Position numbers and translations under genes: made by a program. DNA of 64,000 bases, from the NCBI GenBank assembly GCA_009693045.1, contig SHXZ01000004.1:98169-162168 (forward strand), given 5' to 3'. Numbering within the stretch: position 1 is the first letter of the stretch; each line of letters opens with the position of its first letter. Shown one piece after another: positions 54,284 through 63,576 of the stretch. The DNA comes from Dehalococcoidia bacterium. GTDB taxonomy: Bacteria; Chloroflexota; Dehalococcoidia; Lucifugimonadales; SHYT01. The notes beneath the pieces were generated by a model that was not told where the DNA came from, searched no databases, and worked only from the letters and a program-made list of their open reading frames with translations.

Positions 54284-54545
54284 CTACAGAGCCTTGCGTA
54301 TCAGGAAAGGTTTACCGTTTTCCGTCTCCACGGTCGCCTCGTAAACATTGCCCTCAAGGTCGCTGTCGGACGGCACCGGCAGCGCAGAGGTAAAGGTCGC
54401 CCCCTAGCCTTCAATGCTCTGAACGGCAATGCTACCACCGTGCAGCTCAACAAGATACTTCGCGATGCTTAGGCCCAAGCCAGTGCCGGCATCCTTCCTG
54501 TCGTCGGCGCGGGTCCCGCGAAAGTACTCGCAGAACTGAGCGGCG
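54284..54545 (-). pseudogene. C-terminal remnant of a sensor histidine kinase
   Basis: The minus strand encodes EYFRGTRADDRKDAGTGLGL followed by SIAKYLVELHGGSI, the G2 box of a HATPase_c domain, then VQSIEG and TAG (complement of 54404-54406). It continues GATFTSALPVPSDSDLEGN to a final stop near 54284. Everything N-terminal of the F/G2 boxes is missing. Confidence 0.8.
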
Positions 54546-54712
54546 CCGCCAATCGTGGCTGGGAATGCGGCAGCGGCCTGTAGCCACATGTTCCGCGGTA
54601 GGCGAAGATCAGACAGAGTTCGGACTCGGGGACGCCAGGCCATCCAGAAGCAGTCTGCTATCGTTACAGTAGAAGAAGGACCATATGGACATCAGGTCTG
54701 CATGGAGGCAGG

Positions 54713-56011
54713 GTGAAAGCACTGGGGAACTTGCGAACGGGGCTGCTTCGCACGCTTGTGTTAGTGCTAAGCGCGGCGTGCACCTCGCCCGCGGACCGAA
54801 CGCAGCCCGCGCCGTCGCCGAGCGCGACGCCCGGACCATCCGCGGCGGCGCCGTCCTCTCCAACGCCGAGCGGCGCCGCCGACCCCCGTCCCCACCACCC
54901 TTGCGACGCCTAAACTGCCCCAGCTAACGCTAGAGCCCGCCTTTCCCAACACACCGCAGGGCACCTTCACCAGCAAGCCCGTGTTCCTCACGCCGGTGCC
55001 CGGTGCGACGGGGCGGCTCGCCGTCGTCGCCCAGGACGGGAAAGTGCTCGTCGTGTCACCAGCACAGGGAAGGCGCGACATCCTCACATTCCTGGACATC
55101 ACCGCCCGCGTAAGCCGCGATGGCAACGAGGAGGGCCTGCTCGGCCTGGCCTTCCACCCCGGCTACGCAGCCAACCGTCAGCTTTATGTCTACTATTCCG
55201 CCGCCTCGCCGGTCCGTCATCAGCCGCTTCACCGCCCGCGCAGACCTCCTCTCCGCCGACCCCGCCTCCGAGCAGATCGTCATAGAAGTGCCGCAGCCCT
55301 TCTCCAATCACAACGGCGGCATGCTCACCTTCGGGCCGGACGGTTTCCTGTACGTCGGCCTCGGCGACGGCGGCAGCAGCGGTGACCCGCAGGGCAACGG
55401 CCAGAACCTCCGGACGCTGCTTGGGAGCATCCTGCGCATAGACGTGGACCGCGAGGACCCGGTCCTCCGGTACGCCGCGCCGCCCGACAACCCGTTCGTC
55501 ACCAACGCCCCGCAGCAAGGCACGCGAGGCGAGATCTGGGCCTACGGCCTCCGCAACCCCTGGCGCTTCTCCTTTGATCGCGCGACCGGCGCCCTCTAGG
55601 CCGCCGACGTGGGCCAGGACGCGTGGGAGGAGGTTGACCTCATCCGCAAGGGCGGCAACTACGGCTGGAACGTTATAGAGGGCGTCCACTGCTTTCGCCC
55701 ATCCTCCGGCTGCCGGACCGAGAGGCTTGAGCGCCCCGTCGCCGAGTACGACCACGACTTGGGTGCTCCGTCACGGGCGGCTACGTCTATCGCGGGAGCG
55801 CCATCCCCGCCTTGCAGGCGCGTACCTGTACGCCGACTTCTGCTGTGGCCGCGTCTGGGCGCTGCGCTACGATGGTACGCGAGTCACGGAGCAGGCCAAA
55901 GTAGCGGACACCGGCCTGTCCATCTCCTCCTTCGGCGAGGACACGGCGGGTGAGATGTACGTGCTGGCGTTTGACGGCGTGGGGGTGTACCTGGTGACGG
56001 CGACGAGGTAA
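54713..56011 (+). pseudogene. PQQ-dependent sugar dehydrogenase-like lipoprotein (GSDH family), wrecked
   Basis: GTG at 54713 after GGAGG starts a lipoprotein signal with the lipobox LVLSAAC. The glucose/sorbosone dehydrogenase beta-propeller is then readable only by changing frame at about 54900, 55200, 55770 and 55830, with a TAG at 55597-55599 in place of Trp (DRATGAL-stop-AADVGQD). Diagnostic blocks are [68 protein letters not shown] and [20 protein letters not shown]. The gene formerly coded for a secreted, lipid-anchored enzyme. Confidence 0.88.
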
Positions 56012-56244
56012 TACCAATTCTAAGCAGAGGTGGCGGCAATCCCTTGGAACCGCGCACCAACCCCGTTCGTCCTCAGCCGCGCAGCGCCCTGAGCGCAGCG
56101 AACGGGTTGGTCGAAGGATGAACGGGGTTGGGGGCAGGCACGAGCATCACCGCCACCATTGGCCAGAATCGTTATAATACTCGCCGCGCACACGAAGGTC
56201 AGCGTTGAGAAATTACGCTGGCGCGCCCTGATGGCCCCGTCGAG

Positions 56245-57135
56245 CTAGCGGCTAACGCGCACTGTCGTTGACTTGCCCGACGCTGCTTTGCCACGGCCGC
56301 GACTTGCCCTGGGGGCCGCCTTTAGCACGTACTTCACCGCCGTCTCCGCCACACGCCCCTCTTTCACCAGCTTCTCCAGATGCGTGTGAACGTTTCGCTC
56401 CGCGCCGCCCCGGAGGCCCTTCTTGAGGTTCCTGGGGTAGATGTCCTGTGCGATCTCCACAGCGCTGGTATTGCCCTTCGCCAGCGACCCCAGCACCTGC
56501 TGCTCGCGTTCCATGCGGTGGTCAATGTACCACTGCACCAGCATCGCGCCCCTGGGCGGCGTCACCACCGGGCCGTGGGCAGGGCAGATCGTGTCGTGCT
56601 CATACGTGGTCAGCAGCTGGAGCGACTTCATGTACTCCGCCAGGTCCCGCACGCTGGACGACGACGCCCCCAGGATCGTGTCGCCCGTGAACAGCACCCC
56701 GTCCTCTTTCAGGTGGTAGCAGACGTGGTCCACCTCGTGGCCAGGCGTGAAGATGGCGCGCAACGTCGCGCCGCCGAACCGAAGCACCTCGTTGGAGCGC
56801 AGCGGCGCCACCGCCTCCTTGCCCAAGACCTTCTTCAGGTGCTCCACCAGCTTGGGGTGGCAGCGAACCGTCGCGCCAAGCGCGTCCTGGATCCGGTCAA
56901 CGCCACCGGTGTGGTCCCCATGCCCGTGCGATATCAGGATTGCCGTGACCTTGGGACGCCCAAGCTCCTGGTGGTAACCCAGGATGCGCCGCGTCCACTC
57001 CCGGTGATGGTCACCCGTGTCAACCAGCGCCATCTCGCGCTTCGGGTCGCCAACAAAGTAGTTGTTGCTCCCGCCCGGATGCTCGACGGCGCCGTCGTCG
57101 TAGTGCATCACGTACACGTGGGGTGTTACCTGCAT
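56245..57135 (-). CDS. Metallo-beta-lactamase-fold hydrolase
   Basis: Protein of 296 residues. The zinc motif is LISHGHGDHTGGVDR (HxHxDH), with further ligands in FTPGHEVDHVCY, LFTGDTILG and CPAHGPVV. The C-terminal ~100 residues (REQQVLGSLAKGNTSAVEIA, GAERNVHTHLEKLVKEGRVA) form a winged-helix-like domain, as in the LACTB2-like branch. The substrate may be a thioester or a nucleic acid. The Arg/Lys/Ser-rich tail could bind nucleic acid. ATG at 57135 has GGGAGGTGG upstream. Confidence 0.9.
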   Translation of the reverse strand: MQVTPHVYVMHYDDGAVEHPGGSNNYFVGDPKREMALVDTGDHHREWTRRILGYHQELGRPKVTAILISHGHGDHTGGVDRIQDALGATVRCHPKLVEHLKKVLGKEAVAPLRSNEVLRFGGATLRAIFTPGHEVDHVCYHLKEDGVLFTGDTILGASSSSVRDLAEYMKSLQLLTTYEHDTICPAHGPVVTPPRGAMLVQWYIDHRMEREQQVLGSLAKGNTSAVEIAQDIYPRNLKKGLRGGAERNVHTHLEKLVKEGRVAETAVKYVLKAAPRASRGRGKAASGKSTTVRVSR

Positions 57136-57584
57136 GGCCCACCTCCCTCTCATTCACCGCGAGTATAGCGCACCGTGCCTTCGGTGACTTGCACGATAAC
57201 CTCGTTGCCACCGCGCCCGCCTTGCTCCCGTCAGACCCGCCTCCTCCAGGGAAGAGCCTGTCCTAAGCGAAGCGAGGGAAGTCCCGTCCCCCTTCCTCTT
57301 CAGGGAAGTGGGACCACAGGGGGGATGAGGTTGGCGGGAAAGCTGATGGGCGGCACGTTCCAAAGTTTGTTGCATCACGCGTGTAGCATGGAGCAACTAT
57401 CCCCCTTCCCTTGAAGGGGAACGGGGCGAGGGGGTTAGGCCCCCCCCCACGCTGCCATGTCACCGCGCCCGTCTCCCGTAAAGACCCCAGGCGTGCCGCC
57501 CTCACGGAATACCTCTCCACGCGACGGCGCCCGTAGCCTTGATTGAAGGTGGAACCGGCCTAGCGCCCATGCTATCCTGGAGCC
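57136..57584. other. Spacer carrying two family C elements
   Basis: No gene seen. Family C elements lie at about 57236-57330 (with a family D insert) and 57398-57441 (CCCCCTTCCCTTGAAGGGGA and following GGGGCGAGGGGGTTAGG). They are the same sequences that occur inside the lhr coding region downstream. Confidence 0.6.
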
Positions 57585-60500
57585 ATGGCCCTCACCCTCT
57601 TCCACCCCATCGTGCAGGCGTGGTTTCGCAGCCGCTTCGCCGCGCCCACCGAGGCGCAGGCAGCCGGCTGGCCTGCCATCGCGCAGGGCCGCCACACACT
57701 CATCGCCGCCCCCACCGGCTCAGGCAAGACCCTTGCGGCGTTCCTCATCTGCATTGACCGGCTCGTGCGGCGGGCGCTGGACGGCGGCCTGCCCGACGCC
57801 ACCCAGGTCGTGTACGTCTCGCCGCTCAAGGCCCTCTCCAACGACATCCACAAGAACCTGAGCGTGCCGCTGACGGAGATACGCGCCCTGGCTGAGGCGC
57901 AGGGGACGCTGCTGCCGGAGATTCGCGTCGCCGTCCGCACCGGCGACACGCCCGCCTCGGAACGCCAGCGCATGGCCAAGCTCCCGCCTCACATCCTCAT
58001 CACCACGCCCGAGTCACTCTACATCCTCCTCACCTCCCGCAGCGGCCGCGCGGCGCTGCAAAGCGTCACCACGCTCATCGTGGACGAGGTCCACGCCATC
58101 GCCGACGACAAGCGCGGCGCCCACCTCTCGCTCTCGGTGGAGCGCCTCTGCTCCCTCGCCGATGGGCCGGTCACCCGCATCGGCCTCTCCGCCACCCAAA
58201 AGCCCATTGATGAGACCGCCCGGCTGCTGGTCGGCTCTCGAAACATCGCCCCGGACGGCGCTCCCGAGTGCCTCATCGTGGACGCCGGGCGGGCTCGCGC
58301 CCTGGACCTCGCGATGGAGATGCCCAAGCAGGAGCTTGGCCCCATCGCCAGCCACGACCTGTGGGCCGAGGTCCTGGACCGCATCGCCGAGCTCGTTCGC
58401 GCCCACCGGACCACCCTCGTCTTCGTCAACACGCGCAAGCTCGTGGAGCGCATCTCCCACCTCCTCGCCGAGCGCCTTGGCGAGCAGGCCGTCGTGGCCC
58501 ACCACGGCAGCCTGTCTCGCGCCACGCGCCTCGCCGCCGAGCAAAAGCTCAAGGCTGGCGAGGTCCAGGTCTGCGTCGCCACCGCCTCGCTGGAGCTTGG
58601 AATAGACATCGGCGCCGTGGACCTCGTCTGCCAGGTGGGGTCGCCGCGCTCCATCAACGTGCTCCTCCAGCGCATCGGGCGCTCCAACCACACCCTCGGC
58701 GGCACGCCAAGGGGACGCCTCTTCCCCCTTACGCGCGATGAGCTGGTTGAATGCGCCGCGCTGATGCGTGCGGTGCGTACCGGCAAGCTGGACACGCTGC
58801 GCATACCCCCGTGGCCGCTGGACGTGCTCGCCCAGCAGATCGTGGCCGCGTGCTCCCTAGAAGAATGGGGTGAGGACGCGCTGTACGAGCTGTGCACCCG
58901 CGCGTACCCCTACCGCGGCCTGCCCCGCGACAAGTTTGACCAGGTCGTGGGCTGCCTTTCCGATGGATTCGCCGAGCGGCACGGACGCGCCAGCGCCTAC
59001 CTCCACCGCGACGGCGTGAACCGCATCCTTCGGGCGCGTCGCGGCGCGCAGCTCGCGGCGGTCACCGGCGGCGTCATCCCTGAGAGCGGCGACTACAGCG
59101 TCATCGCCGACCCCGAGGGCGCCTTCGTCGGCACCGTCAACGAGGACTTCGCCGTGGAGAGCAACCGAGGCGACGTCTTTCTGCTGGGCAACACCCCGTG
59201 GAAAATCCGGCGCGTGGAGAGCGGGCGCATCCGTGTGGAAAGCGCCCAGGGCCAGTCCCCGACCGTCCCGTTCTGGCTCGGCGAAGCGCCAGGGCGCACC
59301 AACGAGCTCTCGGAGGAAGTGACCTACCTCCGCGCCGGAGTGGACGCCCGACTGGACCCTGAACCGTCCCCCTTCCCATTCAGGGAAGAGCCTGTCCCGA
59401 GCGGAGCGAGGGAGGGCGAGGGGATTAGCTCGGAACCATCCCCGTCCCCCTTCCCCTTCAGGGAAGGGGGCGAGGGGGTTAGGTCAAACGCCGAGGCCTG
59501 GCTCGTCGCCGAGTGCGGCCTCTCACAGGAGGCCGCACTCCAGCTCGTGGCCTACATCGCAGAAGGCAAGCGAGTGCTGAGCCTGGTGCCCACGGGCCGC
59601 AGCGTGGTTGCGGAGCGGTTCTTTGATGAGAGCGGCGGGATGCAGCTTGTCATCCACGCCCCCTTTGGCGCGGCCATCAACCGCGCGTGGGGCTTCGCGC
59701 TGCGCAAGCAGATCTGCCGCACCTTTGACTTTGAGCTCCAGGCCTCCGCAACCGACGACGGCCTCAACTTTTCGCTCGGCCCAAGCATGTCGTTTCCACT
59801 CGCGGACGTCTTTACATACGTCACCTCCAAGAACGTCCGTGAAGTGCTGACCCAGGCCGTGCTGCAAGTCCCCATGTTCGGCACACGCTGGCGATGGGAC
59901 GCCACGCGCGCCCTCGCCATCACACGCTTCTCCGGCGGCAGGAAGGTCCCGCCCCCGCTCCAGAGGATGCGGTCCAACGACCTCCTGGCCGCCGTATTCC
60001 CCGCGCAGGTCGCATGCCAGGACAACGCAATGCCGGGCGACGTTGAGCTGCCCGACCATCCCCTGGTCTTTGAAACGATGCGCGACTGCCTGACCGAAGG
60101 GATGGACGCGGAGGGCCTCGCGCGCGTCCTGGCCGCTATGGAGTCCGGCGAAATCGCCACCTGGGCGCGCGAGACCGTGCAGCCTTCGGTCTTTGCGCAC
60201 CAGCTCCTCAACGCCATGCCCTACGCCTTCCTGGACGACGCTCCCCTGGAGGAGCGCCGCGCCCGCGCCGTCTCCCTGCGCCGCGCGCTGCCGGAGGACT
60301 CGCGTGACCTCGCTGCTCTGGACCCCGAGGCCATCGCCGCCGAGGCCCAGAACGCCTGGCCCCTCATCCGTGACGCCGACGAGCTCCACGACGCACTGCT
60401 GGTCCTCGGGTTGTTGCCGGAAGACCAGAGCCTTTGGCCCGTCGGCGGCGTTCGTACAGAAGACGCGATGGGATGGTTCGCCGACCTTGTCCTTGCCCAC

Positions 60501-62078
60501 CGCGCGCACCGAATCCACCGCGCCGACGCAGGCCCGGCCTGGATCGCCGCCGAACGCTTCCCCACCGTCATTGCCGCCTTCCCCAGCGCACGCGCGGAGC
60601 CGGAGGCTTCTTCCCCCTTTCCCTTGAGGGAAGGGAGCGAGGGGGTCAGGTCCGCGCCTGAGGACGCGTTGCTGACCATCGTGCGCGGCTGGGTGGAGTG
60701 CTCCGGCCCGCTTACCGCCAAGGAGTTGGCCGAGAGGCTCGGCGCAGCCGCCTCCAATGTTGCGTACTGCCTCGCGCGTCTTGAGAACGAGGGCTTGGTC
60801 CTGCGGGGCCGCTTCCGTCCACACCCGTCCTCCTTCCCTGAAGGGGAAGGGGGACCACAGGGGGTTAGGTCCACGCCTGAGGACGAGTTCTGCAACCGCC
60901 GAATCCTCGCCCGAATCCACCGCGCCACCATCAGCGAGCTGCGCCGCCGCGTTGAGCCAGTATCGCAGGCTGCATTCCTGCGCTTCCTCATGCGCTGGCA
61001 GCACGTGGAACCCGGCTCGCGGCTCAGCGGCGAGGGCGGCCTACTGGACGTCCTGTCCCAGCTCCAGAGCTTTGAGGCGCCCGCGGGTGCGTGGGAATCG
61101 GAGCTGCTCGCAGCCAGAATAGACGGCTACCAGCCCGGGCTCCTGGACAGCCTGTGCCTCGGCGGCGAGGCAGTCTGGGGGCGTGTGAGCCGGGGCGATT
61201 CAAACGCCGCGCCGCTCGGCCTGCGTTTGGCGCTCTCCCGAAACACGCCCATCACCATCGCCCTCCGCGAGGCGATGGACTGGCTCCTGCCCGCCGCCAG
61301 CGACGACGCCGCGCTGACCGGCGCAGCCCGTGACGTGGTGGACGCTCTCCGGCAGCGCGGCGCCTCGTTCCTGCCCGACATCATCGCCCGGACGCGGCGG
61401 CTGCCCTCCGAGGTGGAGCACGCGCTGCACCAGCTCGCCGCCTCCGGCTTGGTTACGTCGGACAGCTTTGACGCAGTCCGAAAGCGGTTGACGAACCGAA
61501 GCTCCGGTCGCCGCGCGCGTCGGCAGCCCGTCAGCAGGGCGGCCCCGCGCCAGCGTTCCAGCCGATGGTCCCTCCTGGAAAGCTCCGCGCCGCAAGAAGA
61601 CCGCTTGCAAGCGATCACGCGCCAGCTCCTCGCGCGCTACGGCGTGGTGTTCCGCGAGCTGCTCGGCCGCGAGCAAACCGCGCCATCCTGGCGCGAGGTG
61701 GCGGGCCTGCTGCGCCGCATGGAGGCGCGGGGCGAGATCTACGGCGGACGCTTCATCGCCGGGACGCTCGGCGAGCAGTTCGCCACGCCGGAGGTGGTTG
61801 CGGCGCTCCGCCAGGTGCGCGACACAGCCCCGACAGGCGGGCTGATCGTCGTCTCCGCGTGCGACCCGCTCAACCTCGTGGGCGTCATCACGCCGGGCGA
61901 GCGGGTGCCCGCCGTCGTCGGCAACCTCGTTGTCCTCAGGGACGGCGCGCCGCTCTGCTCCCTGGAAAGTGGCAAGTTGACGCCGCGTTCCACCGCGGAC
62001 CCCGCCACCATGGAGCAAGCCCGCGCATTGCTACAAGGGCGCGGAACCGCAGCGCCTCGGCTGGCGCTGGTGGGCTGA
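57585..62078 (+). CDS. lhr: Lhr-type large ATP-dependent helicase with in-frame repeat insertions
   Basis: Superfamily 2 helicase of 1497 residues, the size of bacterial long Lhr. The RecA-like core has Walker A APTGSGKT (GSGKT 45-49), TTPESLYILL, DEVH at 167-170, GLSATQKP, HHGSLSR, ATASLELGIDIG and QRIGRSNH. A winged-helix/Lhr-core region and a C-terminal Lhr-CTD (GGRFIAGTLGEQFATPEVVA, VVSACDPLNLVGVITPG) follow. Lhr unwinds RNA:DNA hybrids and is linked to DNA repair. Three segments absent from relatives are dispersed repeats read in frame: about residues 593-636, 1007-1025 and 1078-1099, each ending EGVRS or QGVRS. They lie in likely surface loops between domains, so the protein may still work. 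Confidence 0.93.
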   Translation: MALTLFHPIVQAWFRSRFAAPTEAQAAGWPAIAQGRHTLIAAPTGSGKTLAAFLICIDRLVRRALDGGLPDATQVVYVSPLKALSNDIHKNLSVPLTEIRALAEAQGTLLPEIRVAVRTGDTPASERQRMAKLPPHILITTPESLYILLTSRSGRAALQSVTTLIVDEVHAIADDKRGAHLSLSVERLCSLADGPVTRIGLSATQKPIDETARLLVGSRNIAPDGAPECLIVDAGRARALDLAMEMPKQELGPIASHDLWAEVLDRIAELVRAHRTTLVFVNTRKLVERISHLLAERLGEQAVVAHHGSLSRATRLAAEQKLKAGEVQVCVATASLELGIDIGAVDLVCQVGSPRSINVLLQRIGRSNHTLGGTPRGRLFPLTRDELVECAALMRAVRTGKLDTLRIPPWPLDVLAQQIVAACSLEEWGEDALYELCTRAYPYRGLPRDKFDQVVGCLSDGFAERHGRASAYLHRDGVNRILRARRGAQLAAVTGGVIPESGDYSVIADPEGAFVGTVNEDFAVESNRGDVFLLGNTPWKIRRVESGRIRVESAQGQSPTVPFWLGEAPGRTNELSEEVTYLRAGVDARLDPEPSPFPFREEPVPSGAREGEGISSEPSPSPFPFREGGEGVRSNAEAWLVAECGLSQEAALQLVAYIAEGKRVLSLVPTGRSVVAERFFDESGGMQLVIHAPFGAAINRAWGFALRKQICRTFDFELQASATDDGLNFSLGPSMSFPLADVFTYVTSKNVREVLTQAVLQVPMFGTRWRWDATRALAITRFSGGRKVPPPLQRMRSNDLLAAVFPAQVACQDNAMPGDVELPDHPLVFETMRDCLTEGMDAEGLARVLAAMESGEIATWARETVQPSVFAHQLLNAMPYAFLDDAPLEERRARAVSLRRALPEDSRDLAALDPEAIAAEAQNAWPLIRDADELHDALLVLGLLPEDQSLWPVGGVRTEDAMGWFADLVLAHRAHRIHRADAGPAWIAAERFPTVIAAFPSARAEPEASSPFPLREGSEGVRSAPEDALLTIVRGWVECSGPLTAKELAERLGAAASNVAYCLARLENEGLVLRGRFRPHPSSFPEGEGGPQGVRSTPEDEFCNRRILARIHRATISELRRRVEPVSQAAFLRFLMRWQHVEPGSRLSGEGGLLDVLSQLQSFEAPAGAWESELLAARIDGYQPGLLDSLCLGGEAVWGRVSRGDSNAAPLGLRLALSRNTPITIALREAMDWLLPAASDDAALTGAARDVVDALRQRGASFLPDIIARTRRLPSEVEHALHQLAASGLVTSDSFDAVRKRLTNRSSGRRARRQPVSRAAPRQRSSRWSLLESSAPQEDRLQAITRQLLARYGVVFRELLGREQTAPSWREVAGLLRRMEARGEIYGGRFIAGTLGEQFATPEVVAALRQVRDTAPTGGLIVVSACDPLNLVGVITPGERVPAVVGNLVVLRDGAPLCSLESGKLTPRSTADPATMEQARALLQGRGTAAPRLALVG
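59366..59485. repeat. Family C/D repeats inside lhr, element 1 (double)
   Basis: Two consecutive family C elements with a family D stretch (GCCTGTCCCGAGCGGAGCGA) between them, 120 bases in all, translated SPFPFREEPVPSGAREGEGI then SPSPFPFREGGEGVRS. It matches spacer copies at 57236-57330 and 57398-57441. Confidence 0.88.
60608..60655. repeat. Family C repeat inside lhr, element 2
   Basis: TTCCCCCTTTCCCTTGAGGG followed by AAGGGAGCGAGGGGGTCAGG, translated SSPFPLREGSEGVRS, the same frame as element 1. Confidence 0.88.
60826..60872. repeat. Family C repeat inside lhr, element 3
   Basis: GTCCTCCTTCCCTGAAGGGG followed by GGGACCACAGGGGGTTAGG, translated PSSFPEGEGGPQGVRS. The ACCACAGGGG variant also occurs in the spacer copy at about 57310. 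Confidence 0.88.
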
Positions 62079-62232
62079 TCCGCTCACTGCTCCCAGTTCT
62101 GTAGGAAAGTGGTTCCTACGCAACCATGCCATTCTGAAGAGCGGAGCGACCAGGGAATCTCCCCACGTGTCGCTGGCGGCCCAGGTATCTGCCGAGATTC
62201 CTCGCCCCGCTCGGTATAACTCGTCTCTCGCC

Positions 62233-63576
62233 CTAGCCCACAACAGAGCGCGGAGGCGCCGACACAGACTGCACAACCGCCGGGGGTGGTTTGGCGCGCA
62301 TCACAGGCTGCCGCGCGAGGAACAGCAGCAGGCCGGCCAGCGCAAACAGCGCTGCCGAGATAGTCCAAACTACCGTGCTCCCCAGTCCCGCGTCCAGCAG
62401 GTACCCAAAAAGCGGCGCTCCAAGTCCTGACGCGCCGATGGCCACCGGGAAGGAGATGCCGCGAATCTTGCCCAGGTGCTTGGTGCCAAAATAGTTCGGC
62501 CAGATAAGGTTGTTCACCGTGATGTGAGCGCCCGCCGCCGCGCCCCACGATATGCTGTGCGCCAGGATGGAGCCGGCGTGGCTGGTGGCAAAGATCATGG
62601 GGAGCATGGAAAGCCCCCACCCGCCGCCCGCCACCAGCCCCAAATGTCGCATCTTCACCCGCTCGGCGATCGTGCCGAACACCAGCGCTGAGAAGATGAC
62701 CGTGAACGGGTCCATCGCTATCCCCAGCGCCACCAGCGCGGGCGACATGCCTACGTCGCCCCAGAAGGCCACCCGGTGCACCAACGTCCCGTTCAACGCC
62801 AGGCCGGAGACCGCCAGGCCGCCCAGGATCATCCAGAACGCCGGGGTGCGGATCGCTTGCGCGGACGTCCAGTCAACGGTCGTCGCCACCCGTGCCATCC
62901 GAGCAGAAGACGCCGCGGAGACCGGCGCGCCTCCAGGAACGCCGTCCACTGACAGGCCCACGTCCTCCGGCGAGCGCCGGACGAACAGCACGGACAGCGG
63001 CACCACGACCGCGATAACGATCACACCGAAGACGATCCACGCGTCACGCCAGCCGATGGCGCCGATGAGCCACTGAGCGAGCGGGATGCCCAGCACCGTC
63101 CCGCCCGGCATGCCCACAGTGGCGATGGCGAGCGCGCGGCCCCGCTTGGCCCGGAACCACTTGGCCACCGGCACCATCGTAAGCAACGCGCCCCCTGGCC
63201 CTCCGAATCCTCCCATTCCCGACAGGGTGGCCAGCAGGTACAGGTACCACACGTGGTGCGTAAACGCGAACCCGATCAGGGTCCCGCCGGAGATAACCGC
63301 CGCCGCCGCCCCCAACCACCGGGCGCCGTAGCGGTCCACCATCGCGCCAAGGAACGGCGCCGTGACGCCAGCCGCGAACAACCGGAACGTGAGCACCCAG
63401 GACAGCGTGCTCCGACTCCATCCCAGATCATCGCTCATCGGCCCTATGAAAAATGAGAACACCACGGCGTTGGTGGGCGAGGCCACCATGTTCATCAGCA
63501 CAGCGACGGCCACGATAACCCAGCCGTAGTACAGCTTGGACGGCATGGGAATGGGGACGGTGGGGATTCGGATCAT
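62233..63576 (-). CDS. MFS transporter (monocarboxylate/oxalate-formate-like)
   Basis: Membrane protein of 447 residues with about 12 hydrophobic segments. The segment YYGWVIVAVAVLMNMVASPT opens the first helix, GPMSDDLGWSRSTLSWVL and FLGAMVDRYGARWLGA form the first loop with the MFS-type D-R-G motif, and WFRAKRGRALAIATVGMPGG precedes helix 5. SWGAAAGAHITVNNLIWPNYFGTKHLGKIRG is the corresponding second-half loop. This profile matches the monocarboxylate/OFA branch, moving small carboxylates. Substrate unknown. ATG at 63576. Confidence 0.92.
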   Translation of the reverse strand: MIRIPTVPIPMPSKLYYGWVIVAVAVLMNMVASPTNAVVFSFFIGPMSDDLGWSRSTLSWVLTFRLFAAGVTAPFLGAMVDRYGARWLGAAAAVISGGTLIGFAFTHHVWYLYLLATLSGMGGFGGPGGALLTMVPVAKWFRAKRGRALAIATVGMPGGTVLGIPLAQWLIGAIGWRDAWIVFGVIVIAVVVPLSVLFVRRSPEDVGLSVDGVPGGAPVSAASSARMARVATTVDWTSAQAIRTPAFWMILGGLAVSGLALNGTLVHRVAFWGDVGMSPALVALGIAMDPFTVIFSALVFGTIAERVKMRHLGLVAGGGWGLSMLPMIFATSHAGSILAHSISWGAAAGAHITVNNLIWPNYFGTKHLGKIRGISFPVAIGASGLGAPLFGYLLDAGLGSTVVWTISAALFALAGLLLFLARQPVMRAKPPPAVVQSVSAPPRSVVG

